Below the pieces are notes generated by a model, which worked only from the letters and a program-made list of their open reading frames with translations, ran no database searches and was not told the origin of the DNA. 64,000 bases of DNA from Novosphingobium resinovorum (GTDB lineage Bacteria > Pseudomonadota > Alphaproteobacteria > Sphingomonadales > Sphingomonadaceae). This document shows, piece after piece, positions 24,531 to 35,304 of the stretch (position 1 is its first letter; every line of letters begins with the position of its first letter). The stretch is from positions 62,001-126,000 of the forward strand of contig NZ_CP017076.1 of the NCBI RefSeq assembly GCF_001742225.1, read 5' to 3'. The position numbers were made by a program, and so were the translations under genes.

Positions 24531-25838
24531 ATGCAGACCGACACACTCGCGTTCGGACCGGACGAACTTCGCATTCCCGATGACATCGCCGAAAAGGTGG
24601 TGAACCCGAACCTCTGCGCCGACGAGGCTTCGTTTCACGAGGCGCTGGCGTGGATGCGGGCGAACCGGCCGATCGGCTGGGCGCATCTCGGCGGCTACGA
24701 TCCGATCTGGATGGTCACGAAGTACAACGACGTCGTCACTGTCGAGCGCCGCGCCGACGTGTTCCTGAACATGGTCGACAATCCGATCTACAACCCGCAG
24801 GCCGACGACGCCTTCCTGCGGTCGGCCAACAACGGCACCTGCCAGGTCGTCGCGGCGCTTACGCACATGGACAATCCCGATCACAAGGCGCTGCGCTCGA
24901 TCGCCGTTCCGTACTTCTCGCCCGCGAGGATCACCCGGCTCGAGAGCGATATCCGCATCATCGCCAGGGACACCGTGGCGCGGCTGCTGGCCGGTCCGCG
25001 CGAGGTGGATTTCGTCAAGGATTTCGCGCTCGAATACCCGCTCAGGGTCATCATGAACATGTTCGGCGTCCCCGAGACGGACCTGCCCAAGATGTTGAAG
25101 ATGACGCAGGAATTCTTCGGCTCCAAGGACCCTGAAGAGCAGCGCAGCGACATCGAGATCACCCCCGACATGGCCGCGCGCCAGTTCCACCGGGTGATCC
25201 AGGAATATTACGATTACTTCACGCCGATGACCCGCGATCGCCGCGAGAACCCGCGCGACGACCTTATGAGCGTCATCGCCAATGCCGAGATCGACGGTGA
25301 GCCGATCAGCGATTTCTTCGCCAACGGCTATTACATCACCATCGCCACCGCCGGGCACGATACCACGTCGACCACGACCGCCACCGGCATGAAAGCGCTG
25401 TGCGAGCACCCCGACCAGTTCGCGCGGCTCAAGGCGGACCCGAGCCTCATCCCGTCCTTCGTCGAGGAAGCCCTGCGTACGGCGGCGCCGGTGCGGCACT
25501 TCACGCGCACCGCGATCGACGATTTCGACCTGCACGGGACCGTGATCCGCAAGGGCCAGCGCCTCATGTTGTCCTACCCTTCCGCCAGCCGCGACGAGGA
25601 CATTTTCGAGAACGCGGGGACTTTCGACCTCGCCCGCAAGCGCAACCGGCACCTCTCGTTCGGTTCCGGCCCGCACATGTGCCTCGGCCAGAACCTCGCC
25701 AAGCTCGAGATCCGCATCCTCTACGAAGAGCTGATGCCGCACCTCACCGCCGTCCGGCTGAACGGCAGCCCCCGCTACATCGAGACCAACTTCGTGGGAG
25801 GGTTGAAGTCTCTGCCGATCGCTTTCGAAACCAACTGA
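24531..25838 (+). CDS. Cytochrome P450 (soluble bacterial class)
   Basis: 435 residues, no membrane anchor. I-helix 'AGHDTTSTT' (274-282) with the oxygen-activating acid/Thr pair D277/T278; ExxR as E313-A-L-R316; heme-binding loop 'FGSGPHMCLG' (377-386) with Cys384 as thiolate ligand. The sequence style resembles bacterial terpene/steroid hydroxylases (CYP108- and CYP125-like groups), but I cannot assign a CYP family. It sits between the alcohol dehydrogenase and a TonB receptor, consistent with hydroxylation of a hydrophobic imported substrate followed by oxidation to aldehyde. No ferredoxin or ferredoxin reductase gene is in the window. Confidence 0.93.
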   Translation: MQTDTLAFGPDELRIPDDIAEKVVNPNLCADEASFHEALAWMRANRPIGWAHLGGYDPIWMVTKYNDVVTVERRADVFLNMVDNPIYNPQADDAFLRSANNGTCQVVAALTHMDNPDHKALRSIAVPYFSPARITRLESDIRIIARDTVARLLAGPREVDFVKDFALEYPLRVIMNMFGVPETDLPKMLKMTQEFFGSKDPEEQRSDIEITPDMAARQFHRVIQEYYDYFTPMTRDRRENPRDDLMSVIANAEIDGEPISDFFANGYYITIATAGHDTTSTTTATGMKALCEHPDQFARLKADPSLIPSFVEEALRTAAPVRHFTRTAIDDFDLHGTVIRKGQRLMLSYPSASRDEDIFENAGTFDLARKRNRHLSFGSGPHMCLGQNLAKLEIRILYEELMPHLTAVRLNGSPRYIETNFVGGLKSLPIAFETN

Positions 25839-25864
25839 AAAACAAAGTTCACGGGAGAAGATAC

Positions 25865-28192
25865 ATGAAATCCAGCAAGTTACTGGCAGGCGTCGCCTTC
25901 ATCGGCCTTGTGGCCACGCCGGGCGTCGCCATGGCGCAGGACGAAGCGGCGAGCGCGGCGCAGCCCACGGCGGGCGTCGGCGAAATCATCGTCACTGCTC
26001 AGAAGCGCTCGGAATCGCTGAACAAGGTCGGCCTGACGATCCAGGCGCTGTCCTCCGACGATCTGGTCAAGCAGGGCGTCAACAGCGTGTCGGATCTCGC
26101 CAAGGTGATTCCGGCGCTGACAGTGGCCAACAGCATCTACAACACGCCGGTCTACACGCTGCGCGGTGTCGGCTTCTACGAGAACTCGCTGGCGGCCTAT
26201 CCGGCGGTCAGCGTCTACGTCGACGAAGTGCCGATGCCGTTCCCGGCGCTGGTCGGCACGGCGGCGCTGGACGTCGAGCGCGTCGAAGTCCTCAAGGGAC
26301 CGCAGGGCACGCTGTTCGGCCAGAACGCGACGGGCGGTGCGATCAACTACATCGCCGCCAAGCCGACCGCCGACTTCAAGGCAGGCGTGAATGCCAGCAT
26401 CGACAGCTTCGGCGAAGTCGATGCGAGCGGCTTCGTCAGTGGTCCGATCAGCGACACGCTGCGCGTCCGCGTCGCGGCCAAGACCGCGCAGGGCGGCGCC
26501 TGGCAGAAGAGCCAGACCCGGCCCGACGACGACAAGCTGGGCGACAAGGAACTCTACATGGGCCGCGTCCTGCTCGACTGGACGCCGACCGACCGGCTCT
26601 CGGTATCGCTCAACGTCAATGGCATGATCGACAAGTCGGACCCGCAGGCGGGCCAGTACATCGCCCTGTTCCCGCAAGTCGGCCCGGTCGGCGCGGGTCT
26701 TGCCGCCACGCCCTTCGCGCCGTCCAAGCCGCGTACTGCCGACTGGAACCCCAACCGCCGTCCCAAGGGCGACGACCGCCAGTGGCAGGCGGCCCTGCGC
26801 GCCGACTATGAGCTTTCGGACAGCCTCAAGCTGACCTCGATCACCTCCTACGTCGATTTCAGCCGCAAGCAGGTCAACGATCCCGACGGCGTCGCCGTGG
26901 AATCGCTGGAGTTCCTGTTCGATGGTTCGCTCAAGTCGTTCAGCCAGGAACTGCGCATCGCCAGCAACGGCTCCGGCCCGTTCAGCTGGATCGTCGGCGG
27001 CAATTTCGAGCACACCACATCGAAGGAATTCGCCGACCAGTATGCGGGGCAAAGCTCGGTGGTGGCGAACCTCGGCTTCCCGGCCAATACCAACACGTTC
27101 TTCCTGAACTCGCAGATCGACAACTATGCGGTCTTCGCCAATGCGGACTACGAGATCCTGCCCGGCCTGACGGTGAAGGGCGGTGTGCGCTACACCAAGA
27201 GCCAGCGCGACGCGCAGACCTGCACGCGCGATGCCGGAAACGGCGGCGCGGCGGCGTTCTTCACCGCCGTCTCGACCCAGGTGCGTCAGGCGATCGATCC
27301 GACCGCTGCCCCGACCCCGGCGATCCCAGTCGGCGGATGCGTGACGCTGGACGAGGCGACTTTCCTGCCGACGTTGTACGAAGGCTCGCTCGACCAGGAC
27401 AACGTTTCTTGGCGCGGCGGCATAGACTATCAGGCGCTTCCCGAACTGCTGCTTTATGCCAACGTGTCCAAGGGCTACAAGGCGGGCAGCTTCCTGTTCA
27501 CCAATGCATCCAGCACCGCGCAGTTCGCGCCGGTCACGCAGGAATCGGTGCTGGCCTTCGAAGGCGGCTTCAAGGCCAGCATGCTAGACCGGCGCATGCA
27601 GTTCAATCTGGCCGGGTTCTACTACAAGTATACGGACAAGCAGATCCGCGGCAAGCGCATCGACCCGGTGTTCGGCGTGCTCGACGCATTGGTCAACGTG
27701 CCCAAGTCGAGCCTGATGGGCGTCGAGGCGGAGATCATGGCCGAGCCGGTCGATGGCCTGAACCTGCGTCTGGGCGGCACATACGTCGATACCCGCATCG
27801 ACGAATATACCGGCGTCGGCTTCAACGGCGGCGTGCAGGATTTCGAGGGCAACCCGATCCCCTTTGCGCCCAAGCTGTCGGTGAATGGTTCCGCTGATTA
27901 CGAGTTCGCGCTCAGCGAGGGCGTCTCGGCATTCCTCGGCGGGACGGCAACGCACAACAGCTCGACCTACTCGGTGATCGATACCGTACCGACCGCCAAG
28001 CTGAAAGATTATACACTGGTTGACCTTCGTGCCGGATTGTCGTTTTCTGACGATGCGTATCGACTCACGGTGTTCGCGAATAACGTCACTAACGAGTATT
28101 ATTACACCAATGCACCAATCCTGTACGATACCCAGGTGCGGTACACCGGGCGGCCGGCGAGCTACGGCGTAGCGCTCGCGGCCCGCTTCTGA
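25865..28192 (+). CDS. TonB-dependent receptor (P450 operon)
   Basis: 775 residues from the ATG at 25865 (GGGAGAAG upstream). Signal peptide to about residue 24 ('GVAMAQDE'); 'EIIVTAQKRSESLNKVGLTI'; plug with 'RGVGFYENSLAAYPAVSVY' and 'VERVEVLKGPQGTLFGQNAT'; barrel ending 'YTGRPASYGVALAARF'. The plug and terminus closely match the receptor at 59909 ('GVGFYDSSLASYPDVAVY', 'YTGRPAEYGITVGMNF'), so the two probably recognise related molecules. It is 26 bp after the P450 gene, in one operon, which argues for import of the P450 substrate rather than iron. Confidence 0.88.
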   Translation: MKSSKLLAGVAFIGLVATPGVAMAQDEAASAAQPTAGVGEIIVTAQKRSESLNKVGLTIQALSSDDLVKQGVNSVSDLAKVIPALTVANSIYNTPVYTLRGVGFYENSLAAYPAVSVYVDEVPMPFPALVGTAALDVERVEVLKGPQGTLFGQNATGGAINYIAAKPTADFKAGVNASIDSFGEVDASGFVSGPISDTLRVRVAAKTAQGGAWQKSQTRPDDDKLGDKELYMGRVLLDWTPTDRLSVSLNVNGMIDKSDPQAGQYIALFPQVGPVGAGLAATPFAPSKPRTADWNPNRRPKGDDRQWQAALRADYELSDSLKLTSITSYVDFSRKQVNDPDGVAVESLEFLFDGSLKSFSQELRIASNGSGPFSWIVGGNFEHTTSKEFADQYAGQSSVVANLGFPANTNTFFLNSQIDNYAVFANADYEILPGLTVKGGVRYTKSQRDAQTCTRDAGNGGAAAFFTAVSTQVRQAIDPTAAPTPAIPVGGCVTLDEATFLPTLYEGSLDQDNVSWRGGIDYQALPELLLYANVSKGYKAGSFLFTNASSTAQFAPVTQESVLAFEGGFKASMLDRRMQFNLAGFYYKYTDKQIRGKRIDPVFGVLDALVNVPKSSLMGVEAEIMAEPVDGLNLRLGGTYVDTRIDEYTGVGFNGGVQDFEGNPIPFAPKLSVNGSADYEFALSEGVSAFLGGTATHNSSTYSVIDTVPTAKLKDYTLVDLRAGLSFSDDAYRLTVFANNVTNEYYYTNAPILYDTQVRYTGRPASYGVALAARF

Positions 28193-28272
28193 CGGGTGGC
28201 CGGGGGAGGGGGCGCAGGCCCTTTCCCCCGAGCCGGAAAAAAAGAGAGAGGACCTGAATCTTGCGCGGGACG

Positions 28273-29891
<1,619 letters not shown>

Positions 29892-29895
<4 letters not shown>

Positions 29896-30692
29896 GCGGC
29901 ACGGTGCTTACGGTGGAAAGCGAAGGCGCGATCGAGATCGTCACGCTCAATCGCCCCGACCAGCTCAACGCCGTCTCGCCCGAACTGGCACAGGCGCTGC
30001 TCGACTACTTCAGCGGCCTGCCCGCACGGCTGGAGACGCGTGTGGTGATCCTGCGCGGTGCCGGACGCATGTTCTGCGCGGGTGCCGAACTGGGCTCCGA
30101 CGCTTTCGCCAATGAAGGACCGGGGCGCAACCAGCGGCAACTGGCGATGCAGCGGCTCTATTCGGGGATCGTGCGCGCCATGCGGGCGTGCCCGCAGCCC
30201 GTCATCGCGCTGCTGCACGGTGCGGCCTGCGGTGCGGGGTTCTCGCTGGCACTGGCGGCCGACGTGCGCATCGCTGCGGAGGATGCGCGGCTCAATGCTG
30301 CCTATCTGCGCGTGGGGCTGGGCGGATGCGACATGGGTTCGGGCTATCTGCTGCCGCGCCTAGTCGGGCTGTCGGTGGCTTCCGAATTGCTGATGACCGG
30401 TAACTTCATCGCCGCGCCGCGCGCGCTGGCGACCGGGCTGGTCAGTTCGGTGGTGGCTGGCGAGGCTCTCATGGAAGCGGGCCTGGCGATGGCCCGCGAT
30501 ATGCTGCGCGCCTCGCCGATGGGGCTGCGCATGACGAAGGAGACTCTCAATCTCACCGTCGATGCGCCGGGTATCGACGCCGCGCTGACGCTGGAGGATC
30601 GCCAGCAATGCATGCTGATCGCGACCGCCGATCACGAAACGGCGGTGGAAGCCTTCAGGAACCGCGCCGCGCCAGAATATCGCGATCTTTAG
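29892..30692 (+). CDS. Enoyl-CoA hydratase/isomerase (crotonase) with altered active-site glutamates
   Basis: 266 residues. Crotonase features: 'IVTLNRPDQLNAVSPELAQA', oxyanion-hole 'GAGRMFCAGAEL' and 'GAACGAGFSLALAADVRIA', then 'YLRVGLGGCDMGSGYLLPRL'. In hydratases the G-G-C-E-x-x position carries the first catalytic Glu; here it is Ser (AGFSLAL). The second Glu position appears as Asp (GGCDMGS). This pattern occurs in crotonases whose reaction is not standard hydration. It starts on the stop of the CoA ligase and ends the MerR-divergent operon, just before a 79-bp palindromic repeat. Confidence 0.85.
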
Positions 30693-30706
30693 GGCGCTAT
30701 ATTGAA

Positions 30707-30785
30707 TCGTCATTGCGAGCGCGGCGAAGCAATCCAGAGCGGCTTGACACTGCCTTGGATTGCTTCGCTGCGCTCGCAATGACGA
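30707..30785. repeat. 79-bp palindromic intergenic repeat, copy 1
   Basis: Arms TCGTCATTGCGAG…GCGAAGCAATCCAG and the near reverse complement ending GCTCGCAATGACGA. It is immediately downstream of the crotonase gene. Copies of identical length occur at 35186-35264 and 42123-42201. The hairpin could act as a transcription terminator; it is a REP/MITE-like element. Confidence 0.85.
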
Positions 30786-30822
30786 GATGGTCGTTCAATC
30801 CGATATCATCGACCTCTAACGC

Positions 30823-30851
30823 TTGACACATTCCCCTCTCCAACCTTAAGT
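30823..30851 (+). promoter_or_regulatory. Candidate sigma-70 promoter of the Rieske A operon
   Basis: Perfect -35 TTGACA at 30823-30828, 17-bp spacer, weak -10 TTAAGT at 30846-30851. The operator-like palindrome begins within a base of the -10, so a bound repressor would cover the transcription start. Confidence 0.45.
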
Positions 30852-30865
30852 TTACCAAACGGTCA
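30852..30865. promoter_or_regulatory. Operator-like palindrome TTACC-AAAC-GGTCA
   Basis: Member of the TGACC-N4-GGTCA set, 67 bp upstream of the Rieske A start and immediately after the candidate -10 element. The right half is perfect and the left half has one mismatch. Flanking T and A extend the symmetry. Confidence 0.6.
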
Positions 30866-30931
30866 AATAAAGACTCGACGCGGCATCTGATGCCGACGTC
30901 GGCGCCGGTTCCGATTGGAGAGGGTTGGGAC

Positions 30932-32197
30932 ATGAACATCACCGCTTCCGCGCGGGCTTTCGAAGGCAAGACGGCGTTCACCGAGGCCTGCGGCCTTGGC
31001 ACCGGCCCGGTGCCGCTCGAGCCTTACCGATCGCCCGAGTTTTTCGAACGCGAACGCGTGCAAGTCTTCGAGCGGGCCTGGCTGCTGGTCGGGCGCGAGG
31101 AAGAAATCCCGGCCTACGGCGACTATTTCGCGACCGAACTGTTGCCGGGCGGCGTTTCCGCGATCCTCAACCGGGGCAAGGATGGACGCATCCGCGCGTT
31201 CTACAACACCTGTTCGCACCGCGGATCGCAAGTCCTCGACGGTCCGACGGGCAATGCGCGGCGCATCGTCTGCCCCTACCACAACTGGACGTATGCGGCC
31301 GATGGCGATCTGATCTCGATCCCGGACGAAGCCAGCTTCTTCGCGGTAGACAAGAAGCGCTGCGGGCTGACGCCGATGGCGACGGAAACCTGGGAGGGCT
31401 GGATCTTCGTCAACCTCCAGCGCCAGCCCGAAGTCGATCTGCGCACCTTCCTCGGCGATTTCGCCGACCGTCTGGCCGGCGTGCCTTACGTGGCGGCGGA
31501 CAAGCCGATCGTGCTCAAGGCCGACCTCGATGCCAACTGGAAAGTGGTGCAGGACGCCTTCATCGAAAGCTACCACATCCCCGCGATCCACAAGAAGACG
31601 ATTGCCCAGACCTTCTCGTCGAGCGAGAACCGCTTCGCGCGGCTGCTCGATGCGCGCACGTTCGGGCCGCACCGCACCGTCTCGATGTATGGCAACCCGA
31701 CGATGCCGCTCGACGAGCGCAACAAGGTGGAGATGCTGGCCTATGCCTCTGGCGACACCGGCAGCCTGATCGCGGCAGGCACGAGTTCGCAGATGGCTGA
31801 GTTCCTCGATCACCCCGCCGTCAATCCGACGCGGGCGGGGTGCTGGTCGATGGACGTGAACAACCTGTTTCCGAACACCCAGATCGATTTCGGCCCCGGC
31901 GGCTTCTGGGTCCACCAGTTCTGGCCGCTGACGCCGACCACTTCGCGCTACGAAGTGCGCTTCTATGTCCCCGACGCGCTGAACGCGCGCCAGCGGCTGC
32001 AGCAGGAACTCTATGTCGCGCGGGTGATCGAGGTCGTGCTGGAAGACCTTGCCAACGTGGCCCGCACCCAGCGCGGCATCAACAGTTCCGGCAAGGACGA
32101 GATGCAGCTTCAGGACAGCGAGGTCGGCATCCGCCACTCGGTCGAGCAACTGCTCAAATGGGTCGAGGCGGAAACCGTCACCGAGGCGCTGGCGTGA
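30932..32197 (+). CDS. Rieske oxygenase alpha subunit A
   Basis: 421 residues from ATG 30932. Rieske [2Fe-2S] ligands C94, H96, C114, H117 ('CSHRGS', 'CPYHNWTY'). Mononuclear iron site in 'NWKVVQDAFIESYHIPAIH' with H215 and H220; the usual bridging Asp (D-x-x-H) is Glu212. Later 'VLEDLANVARTQRGI' supplies the third iron ligand region. It hydroxylates an unactivated or aromatic carbon using O2 and electrons from a reductase not encoded here. A GTGA overlap couples it to a 115-residue protein, then an SDR and an FAH-family enzyme follow. It is a paralogue of the enzyme at 51446. Confidence 0.92.
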   Translation: MNITASARAFEGKTAFTEACGLGTGPVPLEPYRSPEFFERERVQVFERAWLLVGREEEIPAYGDYFATELLPGGVSAILNRGKDGRIRAFYNTCSHRGSQVLDGPTGNARRIVCPYHNWTYAADGDLISIPDEASFFAVDKKRCGLTPMATETWEGWIFVNLQRQPEVDLRTFLGDFADRLAGVPYVAADKPIVLKADLDANWKVVQDAFIESYHIPAIHKKTIAQTFSSSENRFARLLDARTFGPHRTVSMYGNPTMPLDERNKVEMLAYASGDTGSLIAAGTSSQMAEFLDHPAVNPTRAGCWSMDVNNLFPNTQIDFGPGGFWVHQFWPLTPTTSRYEVRFYVPDALNARQRLQQELYVARVIEVVLEDLANVARTQRGINSSGKDEMQLQDSEVGIRHSVEQLLKWVEAETVTEALA

Positions 32198-32541
32198 GCG
32201 GTGCGGCGCGCTTGCCGCAGGCGTTCGCGGAACTTGAACCTTTCGTCGACAGCTGGGGCAGCCATACGACCGCCGGGCGGCTGGCCGCGCGCTGCGAGCG
32301 CTCGATGGACGAGATCAGGGTGTTCTACGAGGCCATGTGCGCGCGGGCGGAAGAGGCCATCGGCTACGTCGACCGGTTCGGGCTCGACGACCTGCCTGAC
32401 GATGCGCGCAATCTCATGGCGCTGGTTCTCGGGCTGGCGCAGGCGCACGTCGCCATTGAAATCCACGGGCAACCTCGCGCGCCGGGGACGCCGTGGCCCA
32501 ATTCGATAAGGATCGCCCGCGGCTTGCCGTTTCTCGGCTGA
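32194..32541 (+). CDS. Uncharacterised ~115-residue Rieske-linked protein, copy A
   Basis: 115 residues from a GTG overlapping the Rieske stop. It is helical, with 'EIRVFYEAMCARAEEAIGYV', 'ALVLGLAQAHVAIEIHGQPR' and a conserved tail 'PRAPGTPWPNSIRI'. The protein at 52749 next to Rieske B has the same skeleton ('EIEAFYTAM', 'LALAHVSMATELHRQPRAP', 'TPYPHEVRL'). It is much shorter than classical beta subunits (about 170 residues, NTF2-like) and does not look like one. Two conserved His (AHV.IEIH) are notable. Pairing suggests an accessory subunit, but the function is unknown. Confidence 0.75.
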   Translation: MSGAARLPQAFAELEPFVDSWGSHTTAGRLAARCERSMDEIRVFYEAMCARAEEAIGYVDRFGLDDLPDDARNLMALVLGLAQAHVAIEIHGQPRAPGTPWPNSIRIARGLPFLG

Positions 32542-32565
32542 TCGGGCGCAAGGGAAAGGACTGTC

Positions 32566-33381
32566 ATGCGTTTCAAGGGCAAAGTCGCCATCGTCACCGG
32601 TGGAGCATCGGGCCTCGGCCGCGCGACCGCGCTGCGGCTGGCGTCGGAAGGCGCCGTCGTGGGCATCGCCGATATCAACGATACTGCAGCGAAGACCGTT
32701 GCCGAGGAGATCGCCGACGCCGGCGGCACGGCGCGCGCGCTGCATCTCGATATCACCGTGGAAGACCATTTCCGCGCGGCAGTGGGCGCGATGGTCGATG
32801 GCTTCGGTCGGCTCGACATCATGCACAACAACGCGGCATTCACTTCGCCCGAGGCGATTTCCGGCGACACGGATATCTTGGAAATCCCCGACGCGCTGTG
32901 GGACAAGATCTTCGCAGGCACGGTCCGCGGGACGATGCAGGGGTGCCGTCACGCGATCCTTGCCATGCGCAAACAGGGCGGCGGGTCGATCGTCAACACC
33001 GCCTCGATGTACGGGGTGGATGCGTTCTACAAGATGCCCGCCTACTGCGTGTCCAAGGCGGCGGTGATCCAGTTGACCAAACAGGTGGCCACGGCCTTCG
33101 GCCGCGAGGGAATCCGCTGCAACGCGGTGGCGCCGTCGATGATCACGACGCCGCTGCTCGAAGCCTCGATCCCGCCGGCCTTCGTCGCAATGAACGTCGA
33201 TGCCACCTTGACCGGCTATCTCGGCACGCCTGAGGATGTCGCGCAGGCCGTCGCCTGGCTGGCGTCGGACGAGGCGCGCTACATTACCGGGCAGGTGATC
33301 CGGGTGGACGGCGGATCGACCGCGCACCTGCCGACTTACGCCGATGCCCGGCGGTTCTACGACGGCCTTGCAGCCGCCTGA
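32566..33381 (+). CDS. Short-chain dehydrogenase/reductase (SDR)
   Basis: 271 residues. NAD(P)-binding 'TGGASGLGRA' (residues 10-19), 'HNNAAF' for the NNAG motif, catalytic Ser in 'NTASMYGVDAF' and Y-x-x-x-K in 'AYCVSKAAV'. The N-terminal acidic 'ADIND' after strand 2 favours NAD. It is 24 bp after the Rieske-linked small protein and 23 bp before the FAH-family gene. A likely role is dehydrogenation of a diol or alcohol formed by Rieske A. Confidence 0.88.
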   Translation: MRFKGKVAIVTGGASGLGRATALRLASEGAVVGIADINDTAAKTVAEEIADAGGTARALHLDITVEDHFRAAVGAMVDGFGRLDIMHNNAAFTSPEAISGDTDILEIPDALWDKIFAGTVRGTMQGCRHAILAMRKQGGGSIVNTASMYGVDAFYKMPAYCVSKAAVIQLTKQVATAFGREGIRCNAVAPSMITTPLLEASIPPAFVAMNVDATLTGYLGTPEDVAQAVAWLASDEARYITGQVIRVDGGSTAHLPTYADARRFYDGLAAA

Positions 33382-33404
33382 TCTCCCGAAACGAAGGAAC
33401 AACG

Positions 33405-34259
33405 ATGAAGCTGGCCCGGTTCGAAAACGGAGGCGTGCCGCGCCTCGGCGTGGTGGACGGCGATGGAATCGTCCCGCTCGATACTATCGGCATCGACCAT
33501 CCCGACATGATCGCGTTGATCGAGGGCGGGCAGGGCGCTCTGGGTGAGATCGCCGCTGCGCTGGCATCGGGGCGCGGTGAGCGGCTGGCGCTGGCCGATG
33601 TGCATCTGCTGGCTCCGCTGCGCCCGCGCAAGTTCCTGGGTCTTGGCATGAACTACCGCCGTCATGCGGACGAGGCGCGTGCGCTGGGCATCGCGGTGCC
33701 TGACGGGCAATTGTGGTTCAACAAGCAGACGACGTGCGTGAACGGGGCCTACGACGACGTGGTGCAGGGGCCGACCACCAAGCTCGATCACGAAGTTGAA
33801 CTGGGCGTGGTGATCGGCCACGCGGCCAAGTCCGTCGCCGAGGGCGATGCGATGGCGCATGTGTTCGGCTACCTTGTGGTGAACGACGTGTCGGCGCGGG
33901 ACTGGCAATTCCAGTCCCCGACGATCACCATGGGCAAGTCGTTCGATACGCACGGGCCGATCGGGCCATGGATCGTGACGGCGGATGAGATCGCTGATCC
34001 GGCGGCGCTCGGCATCCGCTGCATCGTCAACGGTGAGATACGCCAGTCCAGCAATACCGAGCAGTTCATCCACTCGATCGGGGCGCAGATCGCCCACCTT
34101 TCGGCCGCTTTCACGCTGGAGCCGGGCGATATTCTCGCCACCGGGACGCCGGAAGGCGTGGGCGCGGCGCAGCAGCCGCCGCGCTTCCTGTCACCGGGGG
34201 ACGTGGTGCGCTGCGAGATCGACGGTATCGGTGTCATCGAGAACAGGATCGTCGCCTGA
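33405..34259 (+). CDS. Fumarylacetoacetate hydrolase (FAH) family protein
   Basis: 284 residues. The metal site is visible as 'TTKLDHEVELGVVIG' (E…E) with Asp further on in 'VVNDVSARDWQF'; the C-terminus has 'SPGDVVRCEIDGIGVIENRI'. Enzymes of this family hydrolyse C-C bonds of 1,3-diketo acids or hydrate/decarboxylate 2-hydroxy-2,4-dienoates after ring cleavage. Last gene of the Rieske A operon, so it likely handles a ring-opened intermediate. It cannot be assigned to hydrolase versus hydratase from sequence. Confidence 0.88.
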   Translation: MKLARFENGGVPRLGVVDGDGIVPLDTIGIDHPDMIALIEGGQGALGEIAAALASGRGERLALADVHLLAPLRPRKFLGLGMNYRRHADEARALGIAVPDGQLWFNKQTTCVNGAYDDVVQGPTTKLDHEVELGVVIGHAAKSVAEGDAMAHVFGYLVVNDVSARDWQFQSPTITMGKSFDTHGPIGPWIVTADEIADPAALGIRCIVNGEIRQSSNTEQFIHSIGAQIAHLSAAFTLEPGDILATGTPEGVGAAQQPPRFLSPGDVVRCEIDGIGVIENRIVA

Positions 34260-34281
34260 CCGTCAATTTTTGCCCAAAAAC

Positions 34282-34295
34282 TGACCTAATGGTGG
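34282..34295. promoter_or_regulatory. Operator-like half palindrome TGACC-TAAT-GGTGG
   Basis: Left half perfect, right half partial, 114 bp upstream of the TetR gene. A further TTGACC half-site lies at 34327-34332 and a lone GGTCA at 34378-34382. It may serve autoregulation. Confidence 0.45.
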
Positions 34296-34408
34296 ATTAA
34301 TCTCGCCGCGGTTTTTGCAAAATCGCTTGACCTTGCTGCATATCCTGATGTGAGGGTGTCAGGAAATGCACATCTTTGGTCAGGCGAACGGCCTGGCGGA
34401 GCGATCGA

Positions 34409-35161
34409 ATGGCCGAAACGAGCGATATTCCCGAAGATTCCGCGCCCGCCAAGCGCCGCCGTGCGAGCAGCGGCCGCATCGCGGTGCGGCTCGACGGGGC
34501 GGAAACGCACCCGGTCGCGATCGACCAGAAGGCGCCGCAGCGACAGCGCAAGCGCGCCAGCCGCCGGGGCGACGATGTGCGCGAGCGCATCCTGGCCGCC
34601 GCACTGGAATGCTTCGGGGCGTTCGGCTTCGAAGGCACTTCCACCCGTGCCGTGGCCGACCGGGCGGACGTGACGCACACGCTGGTGCTCTATCACTTCC
34701 AGTCCAAGGAAGCCTTGTGGATCGCGACGATCGACAATGCGCTCAAGCGCTATTCGGCGGAAATGAAGGCGCATCTGGAAAAGGCGGGTGACAGCGCCGC
34801 GGCGGGCCTGCGCACGTTCATCGAGCAGTTCATTCGTATGTCCGCCCGCCAGCCGCAGATCCACCGTATCCTGACCATGGAGAGCAACCAGGACACCTCG
34901 CGCCTGCAGTGGGTCATCGAGAACTACTTGCGTGAACACTTCGGCGCGATCCGCGAACTCATCCGCGCCGGGCAGGACCAGGGCATCGTGCGCCAGTGTG
35001 ATCCGGCGCGGATGTACTACATGATCATCAGCGCCGGCGGCACGCCGTTCACGGTCTCGACCGAGTACCGTGAACTGACGGGCCGCGACGTGTTTTCGGA
35101 GACCGAAATCCTGCGCAACATCGCATTCCTCTACGAACTCGTCTTCATCGACGCGCCGTAG
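34409..35161 (+). CDS. TetR-family transcriptional regulator
   Basis: 250 residues from ATG 34409, with a basic ~55-residue N-terminal extension (KRRRASSGR, QRQRKRASRR). The TetR helix-turn-helix lies at about 60-105: 'RERILAAALECFGAFGFEGT', 'STRAVADRADVTHTLVLYHF', 'SKEALW'. A C-terminal ligand domain follows. It is the only TetR in the window and sits inside the block where TGACC-N4-GGTCA palindromes recur. A 14-bp palindrome fits TetR dimer binding, so this protein is the best candidate for the pathway regulator. It stands alone, followed by a palindromic repeat. Confidence 0.88.
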   Translation: MAETSDIPEDSAPAKRRRASSGRIAVRLDGAETHPVAIDQKAPQRQRKRASRRGDDVRERILAAALECFGAFGFEGTSTRAVADRADVTHTLVLYHFQSKEALWIATIDNALKRYSAEMKAHLEKAGDSAAAGLRTFIEQFIRMSARQPQIHRILTMESNQDTSRLQWVIENYLREHFGAIRELIRAGQDQGIVRQCDPARMYYMIISAGGTPFTVSTEYRELTGRDVFSETEILRNIAFLYELVFIDAP

Positions 35162-35185
35162 GGCGCGATGATATTGAACCAACCT

Positions 35186-35264
35186 TCGTCATTGCGAGCA
35201 TAGCGAAGCAATCCAGAGCGGCGTAAAACTGCCCTCGATTGCTTCGCTACGCTCGCAATGACGA
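35186..35264. repeat. 79-bp palindromic intergenic repeat, copy 2
   Basis: Same arms as copy 1 (TCGTCATTGCGAG… and …CTCGCAATGACGA), 24 bp after the TetR stop and before the convergent VOC gene end. It could terminate both. Confidence 0.85.
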
Positions 35265-35304
35265 TACGATGTAATGTCGTCACGCCTTAGGGGGCGCCTC
35301 GGCC

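Noticed and set aside
23829..25742. A 637-codon minus-strand frame opposite the dehydrogenase and P450 genes
   Set aside because: Composition is His/Arg/Val-rich shadow type, it spans two clear genes on the other strand and shows no motif.
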